64,000 bases of DNA from Amycolatopsis sp. FDAARGOS 1241 (GCF_016889705.1 NZ_CP069526.1:8274001-8338000); one strand, 5' to 3'. Positions 1 through 9,404 are shown, numbered from the stretch's first letter. Program-made: numbers and translations. The notes: generated from the letters alone by a model not told the origin.

Positions 1-443
1 ACGACGATGGCGACGTCGGCGCGGCCTTCCTCGACCTCAGGCATCGGGTCGTCGGGGTCCACGAGCTTGAGGTCGAGCCACACGCCGGGGTGCTCGCGGC
101 GCACGGCCGCGACGGCGTGCGGGATCACCGAAGCGCCGGCCGTGGCGAAGTAGCGGACGGCGAGCTTGCCGGTGCGGCCCTCCTTCAGCTCGGTGAGCGC
201 GGCCTCGGCCTTGGCGAGCTCGGCGCTGAGCGCTTCGGCGTGCTCGCACAGCAGCAGGCCCGCCGGCGTGGGCCGGATCCCGCGGCCGACGCGTTCCAGC
301 AGATCGGTGCCGGCCTCGCGTTCGAGCACCGTCAGCTGCTGGCTGATCGCCGACGGGGTGTACCCGAGGTTCCGGGCCGCGGCGGTGATCGACCCGCTGG
401 TGATCACCGCGCGCAGCACCTGCATGCGCCGCACGTCGAGCAT
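1..443 (-). CDS. LysR-family transcriptional regulator, 3' part outside window
   Basis: The first 147 residues of a LysR regulator are present; the gene runs off the left edge. It opens with the family's winged helix-turn-helix (about residues 2-60; GYTPSAISQQL is the recognition-helix region), followed by the linker helix and the start of the effector-binding domain (AVRYFATAGAS). The ATG at 443 is the first start in frame. It is divergent from the EamA exporter that begins at 548. LysR proteins often control the gene read away from them, so this exporter is the likely target, but that is inference. The effector cannot be predicted because most of the ligand domain is missing. Confidence 0.9.
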   Translation of the reverse strand, partial: MLDVRRMQVLRAVITSGSITAAARNLGYTPSAISQQLTVLEREAGTDLLERVGRGIRPTPAGLLLCEHAEALSAELAKAEAALTELKEGRTGKLAVRYFATAGASVIPHAVAAVRREHPGVWLDLKLVDPDDPMPEVEEGRADVAIV

Positions 444-547
444 GCCCGAATCCTACAGCTGTGCTTAAGCGTTCCTGCAGTTATTTTCGCTTGTCCTTAC
501 GTCTGGGTGGGGCCACGCTGGCTGGTGGCCGAGAAGGAGGAACTGGG

Positions 548-1468
548 GTGGGCGAGACGAAGACCCTGCTCAGAATCGCCGCGCTGGCGCTGATGTGGGG
601 TTCGAGCTTCTTCTGGATCAAGCTGGGCCTCGCGGCGTTCTCGCCGGTGCAGCTCGTGCTCGCGCGCCTGGTGCTCGGCGCCGTGGTGCTCGTGGCGCTG
701 TGCCGGCTCGCCCGTCGCCGGCTGCCGTCGGACAAACGCACGTGGGGCCACCTCGTCGTGGCCGCGTTCTTCCACAACGCGGTGCCGTTCCTGCTCTTCG
801 CGATCGGTGAGACCACTGTGGACTCCGGCATCACCGGCGTGCTGAACTCGACGACGCCCCTGTGGGTGCTCGTGGTGGCCCCGTTCCTCGGGGTGCGCCA
901 CCGCATGACGCTGACGCGCGCGGCCGGGCTCGTGATCGGGCTCGTCGGGATCCTGCTGATCTTCGCGCCGTGGGAGGCCTCGGGCCTGCTCAGCTGGGGC
1001 GCCCTCGCCTGCCTCGCCGCGGCCGCCAGCTACGGCTTCGCGTTCGTCTACGAGGGCCGCTACCTGTCGGACACCGGCGAATCGCCGTACGCGCTGTCGG
1101 GCGGGCAGATGGTGCTGGCCGCAGGATTCCTCGTGCTGGTGCTGCCCTTCGGCGGCCTGTCACCGGTGCACCTCACGCCGCTGGCGGCCGTGGCCGTGGT
1201 GATCCTCGGCGTCGGGTCCACGGGTATCGCGTTCGCGCTGAACTACCAGCTGCTGGCGAGTGAAGGCGCGGTGGCGGCGTCCGTGGTCGGCTACCTGCTG
1301 CCGATCGTCTCGGTGGCGCTGGGTGCGATTTTCCTGCACGAGCAGCTCAGCGTGCGCGTGATCGCGGGCATGGTCGTGGTGCTGGGCGGGGTCGCGCTCA
1401 CGCGGGTACAGCGCAAGAACGCCGAAGCGCCGCAGCCGGTCGAGGCCGTGGCGGCCGAACACGTCTAG
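548..1468 (+). CDS. EamA/DMT-family metabolite exporter
   Basis: A 306-residue integral membrane protein of the drug/metabolite transporter superfamily, with two EamA repeats of five helices each (about 5-135 and 150-290). It starts in the usual DMT way, with LALMWGSSFFWIKLGL in helix 1, and ends in a short charged tail. Such proteins export amino acids, purines or other metabolites; the substrate cannot be read here. The GTG at 548 is chosen because AAGGAGG lies seven bases upstream. An in-frame ATG at 461 would add 29 residues unlike the family. It converges on the response regulator, and both stop codons lie in one CTAG. Confidence 0.9.
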   Translation: MGETKTLLRIAALALMWGSSFFWIKLGLAAFSPVQLVLARLVLGAVVLVALCRLARRRLPSDKRTWGHLVVAAFFHNAVPFLLFAIGETTVDSGITGVLNSTTPLWVLVVAPFLGVRHRMTLTRAAGLVIGLVGILLIFAPWEASGLLSWGALACLAAAASYGFAFVYEGRYLSDTGESPYALSGGQMVLAAGFLVLVLPFGGLSPVHLTPLAAVAVVILGVGSTGIAFALNYQLLASEGAVAASVVGYLLPIVSVALGAIFLHEQLSVRVIAGMVVVLGGVALTRVQRKNAEAPQPVEAVAAEHV

Positions 1469-2133
1469 ACGAGCCGGCGGTCCGACGCCCAGCGGGACAG
1501 CTCGTAGCGGTTGGACAGCTGGGTCTTGCGCAGGACGCTCGACACGTGCGTCTCCACCGTCTTCACCGAGATGAACAGCTCCGACGCGATCTCCTTGTAT
1601 GCGTAGCCGCGCGCGAGCAGGCGCAGGACGTCGCGCTCGCGCGGGGTCAGCAGGTCCAGCTCGGGGTCGTTGATGGGCGCCGAGCCGGGGCGGTCGGCGA
1701 ACGCGTCGAGCACGAAGCCGGCCAGGCGCGGGGAGAACACCGCGTCGCCGTCGGCCACGCGCACGATGGCGCGCACGAGTTCCTTCGACGAGATGGTCTT
1801 CGTGACGTAGCCGCGCGCGCCGCCGCGGATGACGGCGATGACGTCTTCGGCGGCGTCGGACACCGACAGCGCCAGGAAGACGACGTCGGGCAGCTCCGGG
1901 CGGACGCGGCGCAGCACCTCGGCACCGCCGCCGTCGGGCATGTGCACGTCCAGGAGCACGACCTGCGGTTTCGTGCGAGCGATGCCCTCGACGGCCTCGG
2001 TGACCGAACCCGCTTCGCCGACCACCCGCACCTCGTCGGTGATCGAATCGAGCTCAGTGCGCACCCCGGCGCGGAAGAGCGCGTGGTCGTCCACGAGGAA
2101 GACCTTCACCGGCTCCCGCTGGCTCTCCGTCAC
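1465..2133 (-). CDS. NarL/FixJ-type response regulator, partner of the PspC-domain kinase
   Basis: Two-component response regulator of 222 residues. The receiver domain begins VKVFLVDDHALFRAG and has the phospho-acceptor Asp in VVLLDVHMP (about residue 62). The C-terminal LuxR helix-turn-helix runs from LTPRERDVLRLLARG to TVETHV. The kinase gene ends just upstream, so the two form an operon. The GTG at 2133 has a good purine-rich site before it and gives the normal family length. A GTG at 2190 overlapping the kinase stop by four bases is a possible alternative. The pair resembles PspC-kinase systems of actinobacteria such as Streptomyces MacRS, linked to envelope homeostasis; that equivalence is inferred. 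Confidence 0.92.
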   Translation of the reverse strand: MTESQREPVKVFLVDDHALFRAGVRTELDSITDEVRVVGEAGSVTEAVEGIARTKPQVVLLDVHMPDGGGAEVLRRVRPELPDVVFLALSVSDAAEDVIAVIRGGARGYVTKTISSKELVRAIVRVADGDAVFSPRLAGFVLDAFADRPGSAPINDPELDLLTPRERDVLRLLARGYAYKEIASELFISVKTVETHVSSVLRKTQLSNRYELSRWASDRRLV

Positions 2134-2186
2134 GACACCGCTCCCTCGCTCGCCTGCTGCTTCCCCCAAGCCAGAGCATAGCGAGG

Positions 2187-3545
2187 TCACGCCGCACCCT
2201 TGGCCGCTTTGAGCGGCATGGCCAGCTGGACTTCCGTGCCCTCACCCGGAGCGGTGCGCAGCTTGCACGTGCCGCCGTGACGTTCCATGCGACCGCGGAT
2301 CGAGTCGGCCAGGCCGTGGCGGTCGGCCGGGACGACGTCGGGGTCGAAGCCCTTGCCGCGGTCGCGCACGAACACCGTGACCTCGGCCGGCTCCACCTCC
2401 GCGTACACGCTGACCTCCTCGACCCCCGCGTGCTTGGCCGCGTTGACGATCGCCTCGCGAGCGGCCTGCACGAGCGCGGTCAGCGGCTCGTTCAGCTCGA
2501 CGTCGCCGACCACGACCTGGTTGACGGAGATCGCGAACTGGTCTTCGACCTCACCGCACGCGGTTGCCAGCGCCTCGGACAGCGGAACGGCGCCCTCTTC
2601 CTCTTCCTTCGACTTCTTGTCGCTCGGCTTGCCGTAGCCGCCGGCGCCGTAGAGCCAGCCGCGCAGCTCGCGCTCCTGGCCGCGCGCCAGACGCGCGACC
2701 TCGTGCGGCTGGTCGGCCTGCCGCTGGATCAGGGCGAGGGTCTGCAGCACGGAGTCGTGCAGGTGCGCGGCGATCTCGGCACGTTCGTCCGTGCGGATGC
2801 GCGCGCGGCGCTCGTCGCCGAGGTCGCGGACCAGCCGCAGCCAGAACGGCACGGTCAGCACGGCGACGCCGAACAGCGTCGCGAGCACGGCGAGGAGCGC
2901 GAACTTGACCTGGTCGAAGGTGCCGCTCTGGAACACGACGACCCCGATGCCCGTGGCCACGAGGGCGACACCCGCGAGGATCCGGATGATCGCCGCGCTG
3001 CGGCCACCCTGGCCGACCAGCGCGCCGGTGACCCCGCCTCGCGCGCCCGTGCGCCAGCGCCGGCGCTGCGACTCGTCGGCCTCACGCCAGACGACGGCCG
3101 CACCGAGCATCGCGATGACCAGTGGCAGGGCGACCCAGCCGCGGATGGTGCCGCTGAGCGTGCCGCTGGCGATGGCGAGGCCGATGCCGAGCGCGATGAG
3201 GCCGTACGCCTGCTGGCGCTCCTTGTTCGAGGACTCCGTCTCCTGCGCGTCTTCGGCTCGCTGCGGCACGAAGACCCACAGCAGCCCGTAGGCGAGCAAA
3301 CCGGCGCCGTTGAGCGCTGCGAGCAGCGCGAACGCCAGCCGTACCCACACGACGGGCACGCCGAGGTGGTCCGCGAGCCCGCCGGCGACCCCGGCCACCG
3401 CGCGCCCGCTGCGCCGCCGGTGCATCTTCGGCCGCTCCGGCTGCTCGGCGACGGGCGCCGCCACGGGCGGCACCGGCGCACGCGCCGGCGTCGGCGCCGG
3501 GGTGGCGTCGAGGTCGAGGAAGTCCTGCACATCGTCCATCGTCAC
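2187..3545 (-). CDS. PspC-domain sensor histidine kinase (NarX/DesK type)
   Basis: A 452-residue membrane kinase. An N-terminal Pro/Ala-rich stretch precedes a PspC domain (about 42-97; RAVAGVAGGLADHLGV). Several transmembrane helices follow (about 115-235). The HisKA_3 dimerisation helix has AAHLHDSVLQTL with the likely phosphorylated His263, and a HATPase_c domain ends in DRGKGFDP and GMRERM-like motifs (about 380-440). It probably reports on membrane state and phosphorylates the adjacent response regulator. Starts GTG 3545 and ATG 3539 are both possible. It is divergent from another PspC gene at 3671, suggesting a shared regulon. Confidence 0.92.
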   Translation of the reverse strand: MTMDDVQDFLDLDATPAPTPARAPVPPVAAPVAEQPERPKMHRRRSGRAVAGVAGGLADHLGVPVVWVRLAFALLAALNGAGLLAYGLLWVFVPQRAEDAQETESSNKERQQAYGLIALGIGLAIASGTLSGTIRGWVALPLVIAMLGAAVVWREADESQRRRWRTGARGGVTGALVGQGGRSAAIIRILAGVALVATGIGVVVFQSGTFDQVKFALLAVLATLFGVAVLTVPFWLRLVRDLGDERRARIRTDERAEIAAHLHDSVLQTLALIQRQADQPHEVARLARGQERELRGWLYGAGGYGKPSDKKSKEEEEGAVPLSEALATACGEVEDQFAISVNQVVVGDVELNEPLTALVQAAREAIVNAAKHAGVEEVSVYAEVEPAEVTVFVRDRGKGFDPDVVPADRHGLADSIRGRMERHGGTCKLRTAPGEGTEVQLAMPLKAAKGAA

Positions 3546-3670
3546 ACGCCGGGGGCCGCATCGGCATCGGGGAAGCCCCTGATCACGACCCGGATGGATG
3601 CGGCTCTCAGGGGAAACCTCAGGGAACGTCCCCGATGTGAGCGCCTCGGGATTCCCGCATCCTTTGCCGT
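3546..3670. promoter_or_regulatory. Divergent promoter region between two PspC-domain genes, with direct repeats
   Basis: This 125-base gap serves both the kinase-regulator operon and the PspC protein. It holds two direct repeats, CTCAGGGGAAAC at 3606-3617 and CTCAGGGAAC at 3618-3627, set 12 bases apart. A small inverted repeat, GGGA-N3-TCCC, lies at 3622-3632. The arrangement suits a NarL-type dimer binding site, so the adjacent response regulator is the natural candidate. Binding is inference. Confidence 0.4.
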
Positions 3671-4978
3671 ATGAGTGGTGCGAACGAAGCGCCGGGCCCG
3701 AAGTCGAATCCCTTCAACGGCTTCGAGGAGACGGTCAAGGACTTCTGGGTGAGCAGGCCGCGGCGCCCGCACACCGGGCGGAAGGTCGCGGGGGTCGCGG
3801 CCGGGCTGGGGAACCGCTACGGCATCGACCCGGTCGTGATCCGGGTGGCGCTCGTCGCGGCGATGGTGTTCGGCGGGTTCGGGCTGGTGTTCTACCTGCT
3901 CGGCTGGCTGTTCTTCCCGAGCGAGGGCGACGAGGTGTCGGGCTTCGAGGCGATGATCGGGCGCGGGCAGTCGACGATGTCGAAGGCCTTCGCGGTCGTG
4001 CTGTGCATCGCGCTGATCCCGGTGATCGGGTGGACGTTCGGCAACGGCTGGTTCGACGGCGGTGGCCTCATCGGGTTCGCGCTGCTCACGGCAAGCCTCT
4101 ACCTCCTGCACCGCAACCGCGGGCAGGACAACCGCCCGGCACCGGTCGTCGCGTACCGCGCGTACCAGACGGCCCAGGCCGCGCCCGGAACCGGAGCCTT
4201 CACGATGACGGACACCTCCACCTCGGCGCCGACGGGCTCGGCCGCGCCCGGCTTCGATCCGCTCGCCGCCGACCCGGCGGGCTGGGACCTGCCGGACCCG
4301 GCCGGGCCGCCGCCCCAGGACCCGTACCGCTACGACTACGACGAGCCCGCCACCGCGCCGCGGCACCCGCGCTCCAAGATCGGCTCGGTGACGTTCGCGG
4401 CGGCCGTGCTGGTGGCCGGCCTCGGCGTGGTGCTGAACCTGAACGGCGTGGACTGGTTCTCGGTGAAGCACATCATCGGCCTGGTGCTGGGCGTGCTCGG
4501 CATCGGCATGGTCGCCGGCGCGTTCGTCCGCGGCTCGCGGGGGCTGATCGGCCTTGCGGTCCCGCTCGCGATCGTCGGCATGGTGCTGACCACGACCACG
4601 TTCACCGACATCGACCTGCGCGGCGGCGTCGGCGACCTGCGCTCGACGCCGCACTCGGTGGCCGAGGTGCAGCCGGTGTACCACCACGCGGCGGGCGACC
4701 TCGACCTCGACCTGACGCAGATTCCGCTGTCGGGTCCGATCACCACGTCGGTCAGCAACGGCGCCGGCGACACCAAGGTCACGGTGCCCGCGACCGCTGA
4801 CGTGACCTACACCTGCAAGAACTCCGCCGGCGACGTCGACTGCCTCGACCGCTCGACCAACGGCGTCGGCCAGCCCGCCATCACCGGTACCGACTACGGC
4901 ACGGACGGCGTGGGCGGACAGAAGATCACGCTCGACGTCACCAACGGCGCGGGCAGCGTGGAGGTGCTCCGTGGCTGA
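3671..4978 (+). CDS. PspC-domain membrane protein with a C-terminal adhesin-like beta domain
   Basis: A 435-residue membrane protein. The PspC domain (about 35-90; RKVAGVAAGLGNRYGI) is followed by more helices to about 150, then a Pro/Asp-rich cytoplasmic linker. A second set of membrane helices (about 238-310) precedes a C-terminal Thr/Gly/Asp-rich region (about 320-435) with repeated SNGAGDTKV- and TNGAGSVEV-like strands, as in DUF4097-type beta-solenoid domains. The ATG at 3671 is the only good start. It lies divergent from a PspC kinase and eight bases over the next small gene, so it is probably an output or partner of that envelope-sensing system. Confidence 0.85.
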   Translation: MSGANEAPGPKSNPFNGFEETVKDFWVSRPRRPHTGRKVAGVAAGLGNRYGIDPVVIRVALVAAMVFGGFGLVFYLLGWLFFPSEGDEVSGFEAMIGRGQSTMSKAFAVVLCIALIPVIGWTFGNGWFDGGGLIGFALLTASLYLLHRNRGQDNRPAPVVAYRAYQTAQAAPGTGAFTMTDTSTSAPTGSAAPGFDPLAADPAGWDLPDPAGPPPQDPYRYDYDEPATAPRHPRSKIGSVTFAAAVLVAGLGVVLNLNGVDWFSVKHIIGLVLGVLGIGMVAGAFVRGSRGLIGLAVPLAIVGMVLTTTTFTDIDLRGGVGDLRSTPHSVAEVQPVYHHAAGDLDLDLTQIPLSGPITTSVSNGAGDTKVTVPATADVTYTCKNSAGDVDCLDRSTNGVGQPAITGTDYGTDGVGGQKITLDVTNGAGSVEVLRG

Positions 4979-5204
4979 CAACCCGTACTCCTACGACGAG
5001 CCGGCCCAGGCTCCGGTCCGCCGCCGCGGGGTGGACGTGTTCACCCTGATCGTCGGCCTGGCGACCCTGCTGGTCTCGGGCTACGTCCTCTCCGACGGCG
5101 CGAGCTGGCTGCCCGCCTTCGACTTCCGCTGGGTCGTCGCGGGCGGCGCGGTGTTCGTCGGCGTGCTCCTGCTGGCGGCTTCGCTGCGGCGCCGCCGGCC
5201 CTGA
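4971..5204 (+). CDS. Small two-helix membrane protein, translationally coupled to the PspC gene
   Basis: A 77-residue protein with an acidic Tyr/Pro-rich start, an Arg-rich patch (PVRRRGVDV) and two hydrophobic helices (about 24-42 and 55-70), ending in a basic RRRRP tail. GTG 4971 overlaps the upstream PspC stop by eight bases, so translation is probably coupled. No enzymatic motif is visible. It is likely an accessory subunit of the same envelope-stress membrane module. Confidence 0.75.
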   Translation: MADNPYSYDEPAQAPVRRRGVDVFTLIVGLATLLVSGYVLSDGASWLPAFDFRWVVAGGAVFVGVLLLAASLRRRRP

Positions 5205-5211
5205 CCCGGGA

Positions 5212-5256
5212 AACGTGAACGGGCCCCCTCGAACACCGAGGGGGCCCGTTCACGTT
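5212..5256. terminator. Bidirectional hairpin between the PspC operon and guaA
   Basis: A perfect 20-base inverted repeat (arms 5212-5231 and 5237-5256) with a five-base loop AACAC sits between the convergent PspC operon and guaA. No long T-run follows, as is common in high-GC actinobacteria. Confidence 0.85.
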
Positions 5257-5269
5257 CGCGACGGGGAGG

Positions 5270-6826
5270 TCACTCCCATTCGATGGTGCCCGGCGGCTTG
5301 CTCGTCACGTCGAGCACCACGCGGTTGACGTCGGACACCTCGTTGGTGATGCGGGTCGAGATGCGCTCGAGCACCTCATACGGCAGGCGCGTCCAGTCGG
5401 CGGTCATGGCGTCCTCCGAGGACACCGGCCGCAGGACGATCGGGTGGCCGTAGGTGCGGCCGTCACCCTGCACGCCGACGCTGCGGACGTCGGCCAGCAG
5501 CACCACGGGGCACTGCCAGATCTCGCGGTCGAGACCCGCGGCGGTCAGCTCCTCGCGTGCGATCGCGTCGGCCGCGCGCAGGGTCTCCAGCCGGTCGGCC
5601 GTCACCTCGCCGATGATGCGGATGCCCAGGCCCGGGCCGGGGAACGGCTGGCGCTGCACGATCGTCTCCGGCAGCCCCAGCTCGAGGCCGACGCGGCGCA
5701 CCTCGTCCTTGAACAGCAGCCGCAGCGGCTCGACGAGCTCGAACTGCAGGTCGTCGGGCAGGCCACCGACGTTGTGGTGGCTCTTGATGTTGGCCGTGCC
5801 CTCACCGCCGCCGGACTCGACGACGTCGGGGTACAGCGTGCCCTGGACCAGGAACTTGTAGTCGCCCTGCGCCTTGAGGTCGCGCTCGGCCTGCTCGAAC
5901 ACGCGGATGAACTCGCGGCCGATGATCTTGCGCTTCTCCTCGGGGTCCGTGACGCCGGCGAGCGCGTCGAGGAACCGCTCGCGCGCGTCGATCGTCACGA
6001 GCTTCACTCCCGTGGCGGCGACGAAGTCGCGGTCCACCTGGGTGCGCTCGCCCGCGCGCAGCAGGCCGTGGTCCACGAACACGCAGGTGAGCCGGTCGCC
6101 GATCGCACGCTGCACCAGCGCCGCCGCGACGGCCGAGTCGACGCCGCCGGACAGGCCGCAGATCGCGCGGCCCTCGCCGATCTGCTCGGCGATGCGCGCG
6201 ACCTGCTCGTCGACGATGGACGACGTGGTCCACTGCGGCTTCACGCCCGCGACGTCGTAGAGGAAGCGCCGCAGCACCTCCTGGCCGTGCGGCGAGTGCG
6301 CGACCTCCGGGTGGTACTGCACCCCCGCGAACTGGCGGTCGACGTCCTCGAACCCGGCCACGGCCGCGCCGTCGGAGCTGGCGGTGACGACAGAGCCCTC
6401 GGGCGCCTTCGTGACGCTGTCGTTGTGGCTCATCCACGCCGTCTGGTGGCCGGGCAGGCCCGCGTGCAGCACGCCGCCCTCGCCGACCACCCGCACGTCG
6501 GTGCGGCCGAATTCACGCACGCCCGTCGGCTCGACGACCCCGCCGAGCGCCCGCGCGAGCAGCTGGTGCCCGTAGCAGATGCCGAAGATCGGCACGCCGG
6601 CCTCGACCAGCTTCGCGTCCATCGCCGGAGCACCCTCGGCGTAGACGCTCGACGGGCCGCCGGACAGGATGATCGCCGCCGGGTTCTTGGCCAGCAGGTC
6701 CTCGGCGGTCGAGCTCGACGGCACGACCTCGGAGTAGACCTGGGCCTCGCGCACGCGGCGGGCGATCAGCTGCGCGTACTGCGCCCCGAAGTCCATGACG
6801 AGTACCGGACCGGTGGGATTGGCCAC
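5270..6826 (-). CDS. guaA: GMP synthase (glutamine-hydrolysing)
   Basis: Converts XMP to GMP using glutamine and ATP, the last step of guanine nucleotide synthesis. The 518-residue protein has the class I amidotransferase domain (about 1-200) with GGPSSVY, the nucleophile Cys in FGICYGHQ and the His of YHPEVAHS. The ATP pyrophosphatase domain follows with the PP-loop [10 protein letters not shown] (about residue 225), and the C-terminal dimerisation domain ends PPGTIEWE. Length and motifs are normal. It starts with GTG at 6826. Other guanine-pathway genes, guaB3 and guaB, lie 9-13 kb downstream on the same strand. Confidence 0.98.
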   Translation of the reverse strand: MANPTGPVLVMDFGAQYAQLIARRVREAQVYSEVVPSSSTAEDLLAKNPAAIILSGGPSSVYAEGAPAMDAKLVEAGVPIFGICYGHQLLARALGGVVEPTGVREFGRTDVRVVGEGGVLHAGLPGHQTAWMSHNDSVTKAPEGSVVTASSDGAAVAGFEDVDRQFAGVQYHPEVAHSPHGQEVLRRFLYDVAGVKPQWTTSSIVDEQVARIAEQIGEGRAICGLSGGVDSAVAAALVQRAIGDRLTCVFVDHGLLRAGERTQVDRDFVAATGVKLVTIDARERFLDALAGVTDPEEKRKIIGREFIRVFEQAERDLKAQGDYKFLVQGTLYPDVVESGGGEGTANIKSHHNVGGLPDDLQFELVEPLRLLFKDEVRRVGLELGLPETIVQRQPFPGPGLGIRIIGEVTADRLETLRAADAIAREELTAAGLDREIWQCPVVLLADVRSVGVQGDGRTYGHPIVLRPVSSEDAMTADWTRLPYEVLERISTRITNEVSDVNRVVLDVTSKPPGTIEWE

Positions 6827-6956
6827 CTACGACCTCCAGGCGAATGAGCGCTTTTGCCTCCATCGTCCCAGGTGGGCTGGGTCACCAGGACCTCGCCCCG
6901 CAAGTGGCGCCGGAACGAGGACCACAGCTGTCCGCGAAGCGTCTTACGGTTCTCCC

Positions 6957-7505
6957 ATGACTGTCGCATGGACCACCGAACTCCACGATCAGCTCGACTG
7001 GCACTGGCAGCACCACGTGCGCCCGCGCCTCGACGGGATCACCGACGAGGAGTACTTCTGGCAGCCGGTGCCGGACTGCTGGACAGTGCGCCCGCGCGCC
7101 GAGAAGCCCGAGGGCCCCGGCAGCGGTGACTTCACCGTCGACTTCGCCTTCCCGGAGCCCGTGCCGCCGCCGGTGACGACCATCGCGTGGCGGCTCGCGC
7201 ACGTCATCGTCGGTGTGCTCGGCATGCGGGCCGCCTCGCACTTCGGCGGGCCCGCGATGAGCTATGAAACCTTCCCTTACGCCGGCACCGCGGCCGAGGC
7301 GCTCGACCAGCTCGACTCCGCATACGCGAGCTGGATCGGCGGCGTGAAGGCGCTCGACGCGGACGCGCTGGCCCGCGCCGTCGGACCGGCGGAGGGGCCG
7401 TTCGCGGAGTACCCGATGGCCGCGCTGGTGCTGCACATCAACCGCGAAACCATCCACCACTGCGCCGAAGTGCTGCTGCTGCGCGACCTCTACCGCAGCC
7501 GGTGA
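6957..7505 (+). CDS. DinB/mycothiol-type four-helix bundle protein
   Basis: A 182-residue cytosolic protein of the DinB_2/MDMPI-like superfamily. It begins with WTTELHDQLDWHWQHHVRP and has the family pattern of metal-binding His residues on separate helices: His in LAHVIVGV, and His-His in NRETIHHCAEVLL near the end. Members are metal-dependent and often use mycothiol or bacillithiol; the substrate is unknown. The ATG at 6957 gives the right length. A longer upstream reading would run into the guaA promoter. It is divergent from guaA. Confidence 0.85.
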   Translation: MTVAWTTELHDQLDWHWQHHVRPRLDGITDEEYFWQPVPDCWTVRPRAEKPEGPGSGDFTVDFAFPEPVPPPVTTIAWRLAHVIVGVLGMRAASHFGGPAMSYETFPYAGTAAEALDQLDSAYASWIGGVKALDADALARAVGPAEGPFAEYPMAALVLHINRETIHHCAEVLLLRDLYRSR

Positions 7506-7569
7506 ACCGACGACGGTCCGGCCCGATCCCCCGACCGGACCGGACCGTCGTACCCCCAGCACCCTCGAG

Positions 7570-8253
7570 TCATGCGGCCGGCCGGACCCTCGGCAGCAGC
7601 AGGAAGCCGAGCACCATGCCCAACAGCGCCGGCAGGCCGTGGTTGTCGTGCAGCACCGTGTCGAACACCGCGAGCGGCGCGACGAGCACCGGCACGAGGA
7701 ACACCTGCTTCGACAGCTGCACGCCGTGGCGTGCCGGCGCCCGCAGCAGCGCCACCGCGAGCGCGCCGAGGAGCCCCGCGACGCACATCGAGTTGCCCGC
7801 GCCGACCGGCCGCAGCCAGAGGTAGCTGAGAAACTGGCCGAACAGGCCGCAGCCGAAGTACAAGGCGATCCACCGAACGCGCCCGAAGGAGCTTTCGGCG
7901 AGCGCGCCGAAGACGGCCAGGACCGCCAGGTTGAAGATCCCGCCGAAGAGCCCGCCGTCCTGGAAGAACATGCCGGTGAGAAGGCGCCACCACTGGCCGG
8001 CGTCGATGGCCGCGCCGTCGCGGCGGACGTGATCGAGCAGCCCCGGCACCGCCGGCTGCGCGACGAGCGCCGCCGCCGTGACGAGGAACACCGCCCCCGT
8101 GAGCACGGGCGCTCGCCGCGGGCCGATGCGGTCGAAGACGGGCCGCGAACGGGTTGCCGTGCCAGCGTGCCAAGCCCGGATCGGCCATGATCCGAACGTA
8201 GGCGGGCAGCCCCGTGAGTACCCCCGACCTTTGTCACGTGAGCATCGGGGCAT
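7570..8253 (-). CDS. Rhomboid-family intramembrane serine protease
   Basis: About six hydrophobic helices are visible after residue 48. The family landmarks are QWWRLLTGMFFQDGG (loop before helix 2), FNLAVLAVFG, the serine in GAGNSMCVAG (rhomboid G-x-S region), and a His in DNHGLPALLG as the probable partner of the catalytic dyad. Rhomboids cut single-pass membrane proteins inside the bilayer. The start is uncertain: ATG 8253 gives 227 residues with a basic, low-complexity first 45, and a GTG nearer the first helix may be real. It is divergent from the dehydrogenase at 8325. Confidence 0.75.
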   Translation of the reverse strand: MPRCSRDKGRGYSRGCPPTFGSWPIRAWHAGTATRSRPVFDRIGPRRAPVLTGAVFLVTAAALVAQPAVPGLLDHVRRDGAAIDAGQWWRLLTGMFFQDGGLFGGIFNLAVLAVFGALAESSFGRVRWIALYFGCGLFGQFLSYLWLRPVGAGNSMCVAGLLGALAVALLRAPARHGVQLSKQVFLVPVLVAPLAVFDTVLHDNHGLPALLGMVLGFLLLPRVRPAA

Positions 8254-8324
8254 GCGTCACGAGGAATGAATCCAGCCCCGGATGACTCGGAACTGGTGAC
8301 CGCGAAAACCTGGAAAGGATCTTC

Positions 8325-9359
8325 ATGCGAGCGACACTCATCTACGGCGCCGGCGACGTCCGCGTGGAGACGCGCCCGGATCCGAAGGTGGCGGCGCCCA
8401 CGGACGCCGTGGTCCGGGTCGTGCGCTCCTGCATCTGCGGCAGCGACCTGTGGCCGTACGGCGGGATGCCCGCGCAGGAGTACGGCCGCCCGATCGGCCA
8501 CGAATTCCTCGGCATCGTCGAGGAAACCGGCTCCGACGTGGTGCACGTGCGCAAGGGCGACCTCGTGATCGCGCCGTTCGTGTACTCCGACAACACGTGC
8601 GAGTTCTGCCAGGAAGGCCTGCAGACCTCGTGCCTGCACGGCGGCAACTGGGGTGCGGACGGCGTCGACGGCGGCCAGGGTGAGGCCGTGCGGGTACCGC
8701 TCGCCGACGGGACGCTGGTGCCCGTACCGCACACCGAGGACCGCGACCTGCTGGCGTCTCTGCTGACGCTGTCGGACGTGTTTTCCACCGGACACCACGC
8801 GGCCGTGACCGCGGGCGTCGCGCCGGGCAAGACGGTGACCGTGATCGGCGACGGCGCGGTGGGCCTGTCCGCCGTGCTGGCCGCGAAGCGCCTCGGCGCC
8901 GAGCACGTCGTGCTGATGGGCCGCCACCAGGACCGCACGGACCTGGGCCGCGAATTCGGCGCGGACGACGTCGTCGCCGAACGCGGCGAGGAGGGCATCA
9001 CGCGCGTCCGCGAGCTGACGGGCGGGCGCGGCACGCACACCGTGCTCGAGTGCGTGGGCACGCTGCCCGCGTTCGAGATGGGCCTCGGCGTGGTGCGTCC
9101 CGGCGGTGCGCTCAGCCGCGTCGGCGTGCCGCAGTACCCGCAGGGCCCGATCGGGCGGCCGGTGTTCACGCAGAACATCACCATCACCGGCGGCGTCGCG
9201 CCGGCGCGGAAGTACATCCCGGAGCTTTTGCCGGACGTGCTCGAGGGCCGCTACCGGCCGGGCCGCGTGTTCGACCGCACCATCGGCCTGTCCGACGTGC
9301 CGGCCGGGTACCGGTCGATGGCCGACCGCGAGGCGCTGAAGGTGCTCATCGAGCCGTGA
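8325..9359 (+). CDS. Zinc-dependent alcohol dehydrogenase (MDR family)
   Basis: A 344-residue medium-chain dehydrogenase. Catalytic zinc ligands are in CGSDLW and GHEFLG. The structural zinc loop is shortened (CEFCQEGLQTSC) but retains cysteines. The NAD(P)-binding Rossmann fold has GDGAVGLSAVLAAKRLGA at about 170. It oxidises an alcohol or reduces an aldehyde; the substrate is unknown. A Shine-Dalgarno AAAGGA lies before ATG 8325. An aldehyde dehydrogenase follows on the same strand after a hairpin, so the two could act in sequence on one alcohol. TetR-like control is not evident nearby. Confidence 0.9.
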   Translation: MRATLIYGAGDVRVETRPDPKVAAPTDAVVRVVRSCICGSDLWPYGGMPAQEYGRPIGHEFLGIVEETGSDVVHVRKGDLVIAPFVYSDNTCEFCQEGLQTSCLHGGNWGADGVDGGQGEAVRVPLADGTLVPVPHTEDRDLLASLLTLSDVFSTGHHAAVTAGVAPGKTVTVIGDGAVGLSAVLAAKRLGAEHVVLMGRHQDRTDLGREFGADDVVAERGEEGITRVRELTGGRGTHTVLECVGTLPAFEMGLGVVRPGGALSRVGVPQYPQGPIGRPVFTQNITITGGVAPARKYIPELLPDVLEGRYRPGRVFDRTIGLSDVPAGYRSMADREALKVLIEP

Positions 9360-9365
9360 GCGACG

Positions 9366-9404
9366 CGCCGCGTGAACCCCGTAAGGGTGGGGGTTCACGC
9401 GGCG
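9366..9404 (+). terminator. Hairpin after the alcohol dehydrogenase
   Basis: A perfect 15-base inverted repeat (arms 9366-9380 and 9390-9404) with a nine-base loop begins seven bases after the dehydrogenase stop. It is probably a terminator or a processing structure between the two dehydrogenase genes. Confidence 0.7.
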
